Position numbers and translations under genes: made by a program. Below the pieces are notes generated by a model, which ran no database searches, was not told the origin of the DNA, and saw only the letters and a program-made list of their open reading frames with translations. From Prevotella sp. (GTDB lineage Bacteria > Bacteroidota > Bacteroidia > Bacteroidales > Bacteroidaceae), in the NCBI GenBank assembly GCA_017428925.1, contig JAFRPY010000039.1:1-32344 (forward strand): a stretch of DNA of 32,344 nt. Direction: 5' to 3'. Positions 32,218 to 32,344 of this stretch are shown here, piece after piece. Position 1 is the first letter of the stretch. The number at the start of each line of letters is the position of its first letter.

Positions 32218-32344
32218 CATCCGATTATAGAATTGTTCCATTTTACTTGAATTAATTCTTGTATATGGATGCAATACGGTTTGAATATCGTAGCTTTGCT
32301 AGAGATTTAGGCCGTGAGGGTGAGAAGACAGGGACCTAGGTAAA

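Noticed and set aside
32265-32339. 24-codon peptide at the right edge
   Set aside because: Too short and without recognisable features; may be an artefact of the window end.

Overview
The window looks like a chromosomal segment of a Bacteroidales bacterium, most likely Prevotella or a close relative. Many genes carry the Bacteroidetes sigma-factor -7 box (TAnnTTTG), some with a TTTG-like -33 element 19-21 nt upstream. Translation starts have A-rich leaders rather than strong Shine-Dalgarno sites. The gene content also fits: a PorE-type type IX secretion lipoprotein, a Bacteroidales-style RmlB, a BT-type TonB receptor, LutABC, a FISUMP-domain fragment and a RAYT transposase.

Layout. 1-3214: the 3' end of an unknown gene, a zinc-ribbon protein, a small lipoprotein with a long structured leader, a 930-nt gene-free interval rich in hairpins and 22-bp-period repeats, and a secreted M15 peptidase. 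3245-7692: a Cys/His-rich small protein with a TonB-dependent receptor (probably metal acquisition), a TMEM43-family membrane protein and a DUF6935-like protein. 7696-11411: trmB (-), an LMW protein tyrosine phosphatase (+), and a minus-strand ilvE - DUF975 - mgtC unit. 11473-15137 (-): small lipoprotein, orphan vsr, subtilase, xseA and xseB packed head to tail. 15278-22388 (+): a tightly coupled series of MATE pump, cytidylate-kinase-like protein, phosphoesterase, rfbB, purT, acyltransferase, FdtA-like ketoisomerase and FemAB-like acetyltransferase. The second half is a partial deoxysugar-modification set. 22441-25221 (-): lutABC lactate oxidation. 25375-29359 (+): topB and porE. 29360-30095: repeats only. 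30096-30710 (-): higBA toxin-antitoxin. 30884-32140 (-): a FISUMP gene remnant apparently cut off by a RAYT element carrying its own REP-like hairpin.

The least explained signal is a set of degenerate tandem arrays in intergenic DNA, all with a 22-bp period (about two helical turns). They occur at 2185-2382, 8500-8631 and 29643-29818, with an exact 22-bp duplication at 29521-29564. Units of the first and third arrays, 27 kb apart, match at 16 of 22 positions in a shared phase. The period is not a multiple of three and there are no spacers, so they are neither coding repeats nor a CRISPR. A second point of interest is the roughly 380-nt leader of the lipoprotein at 1108-1566, which has a strong promoter and several long, mutually exclusive pairings.

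All calls come from reading the sequence and from recalled family knowledge. No database search was run.
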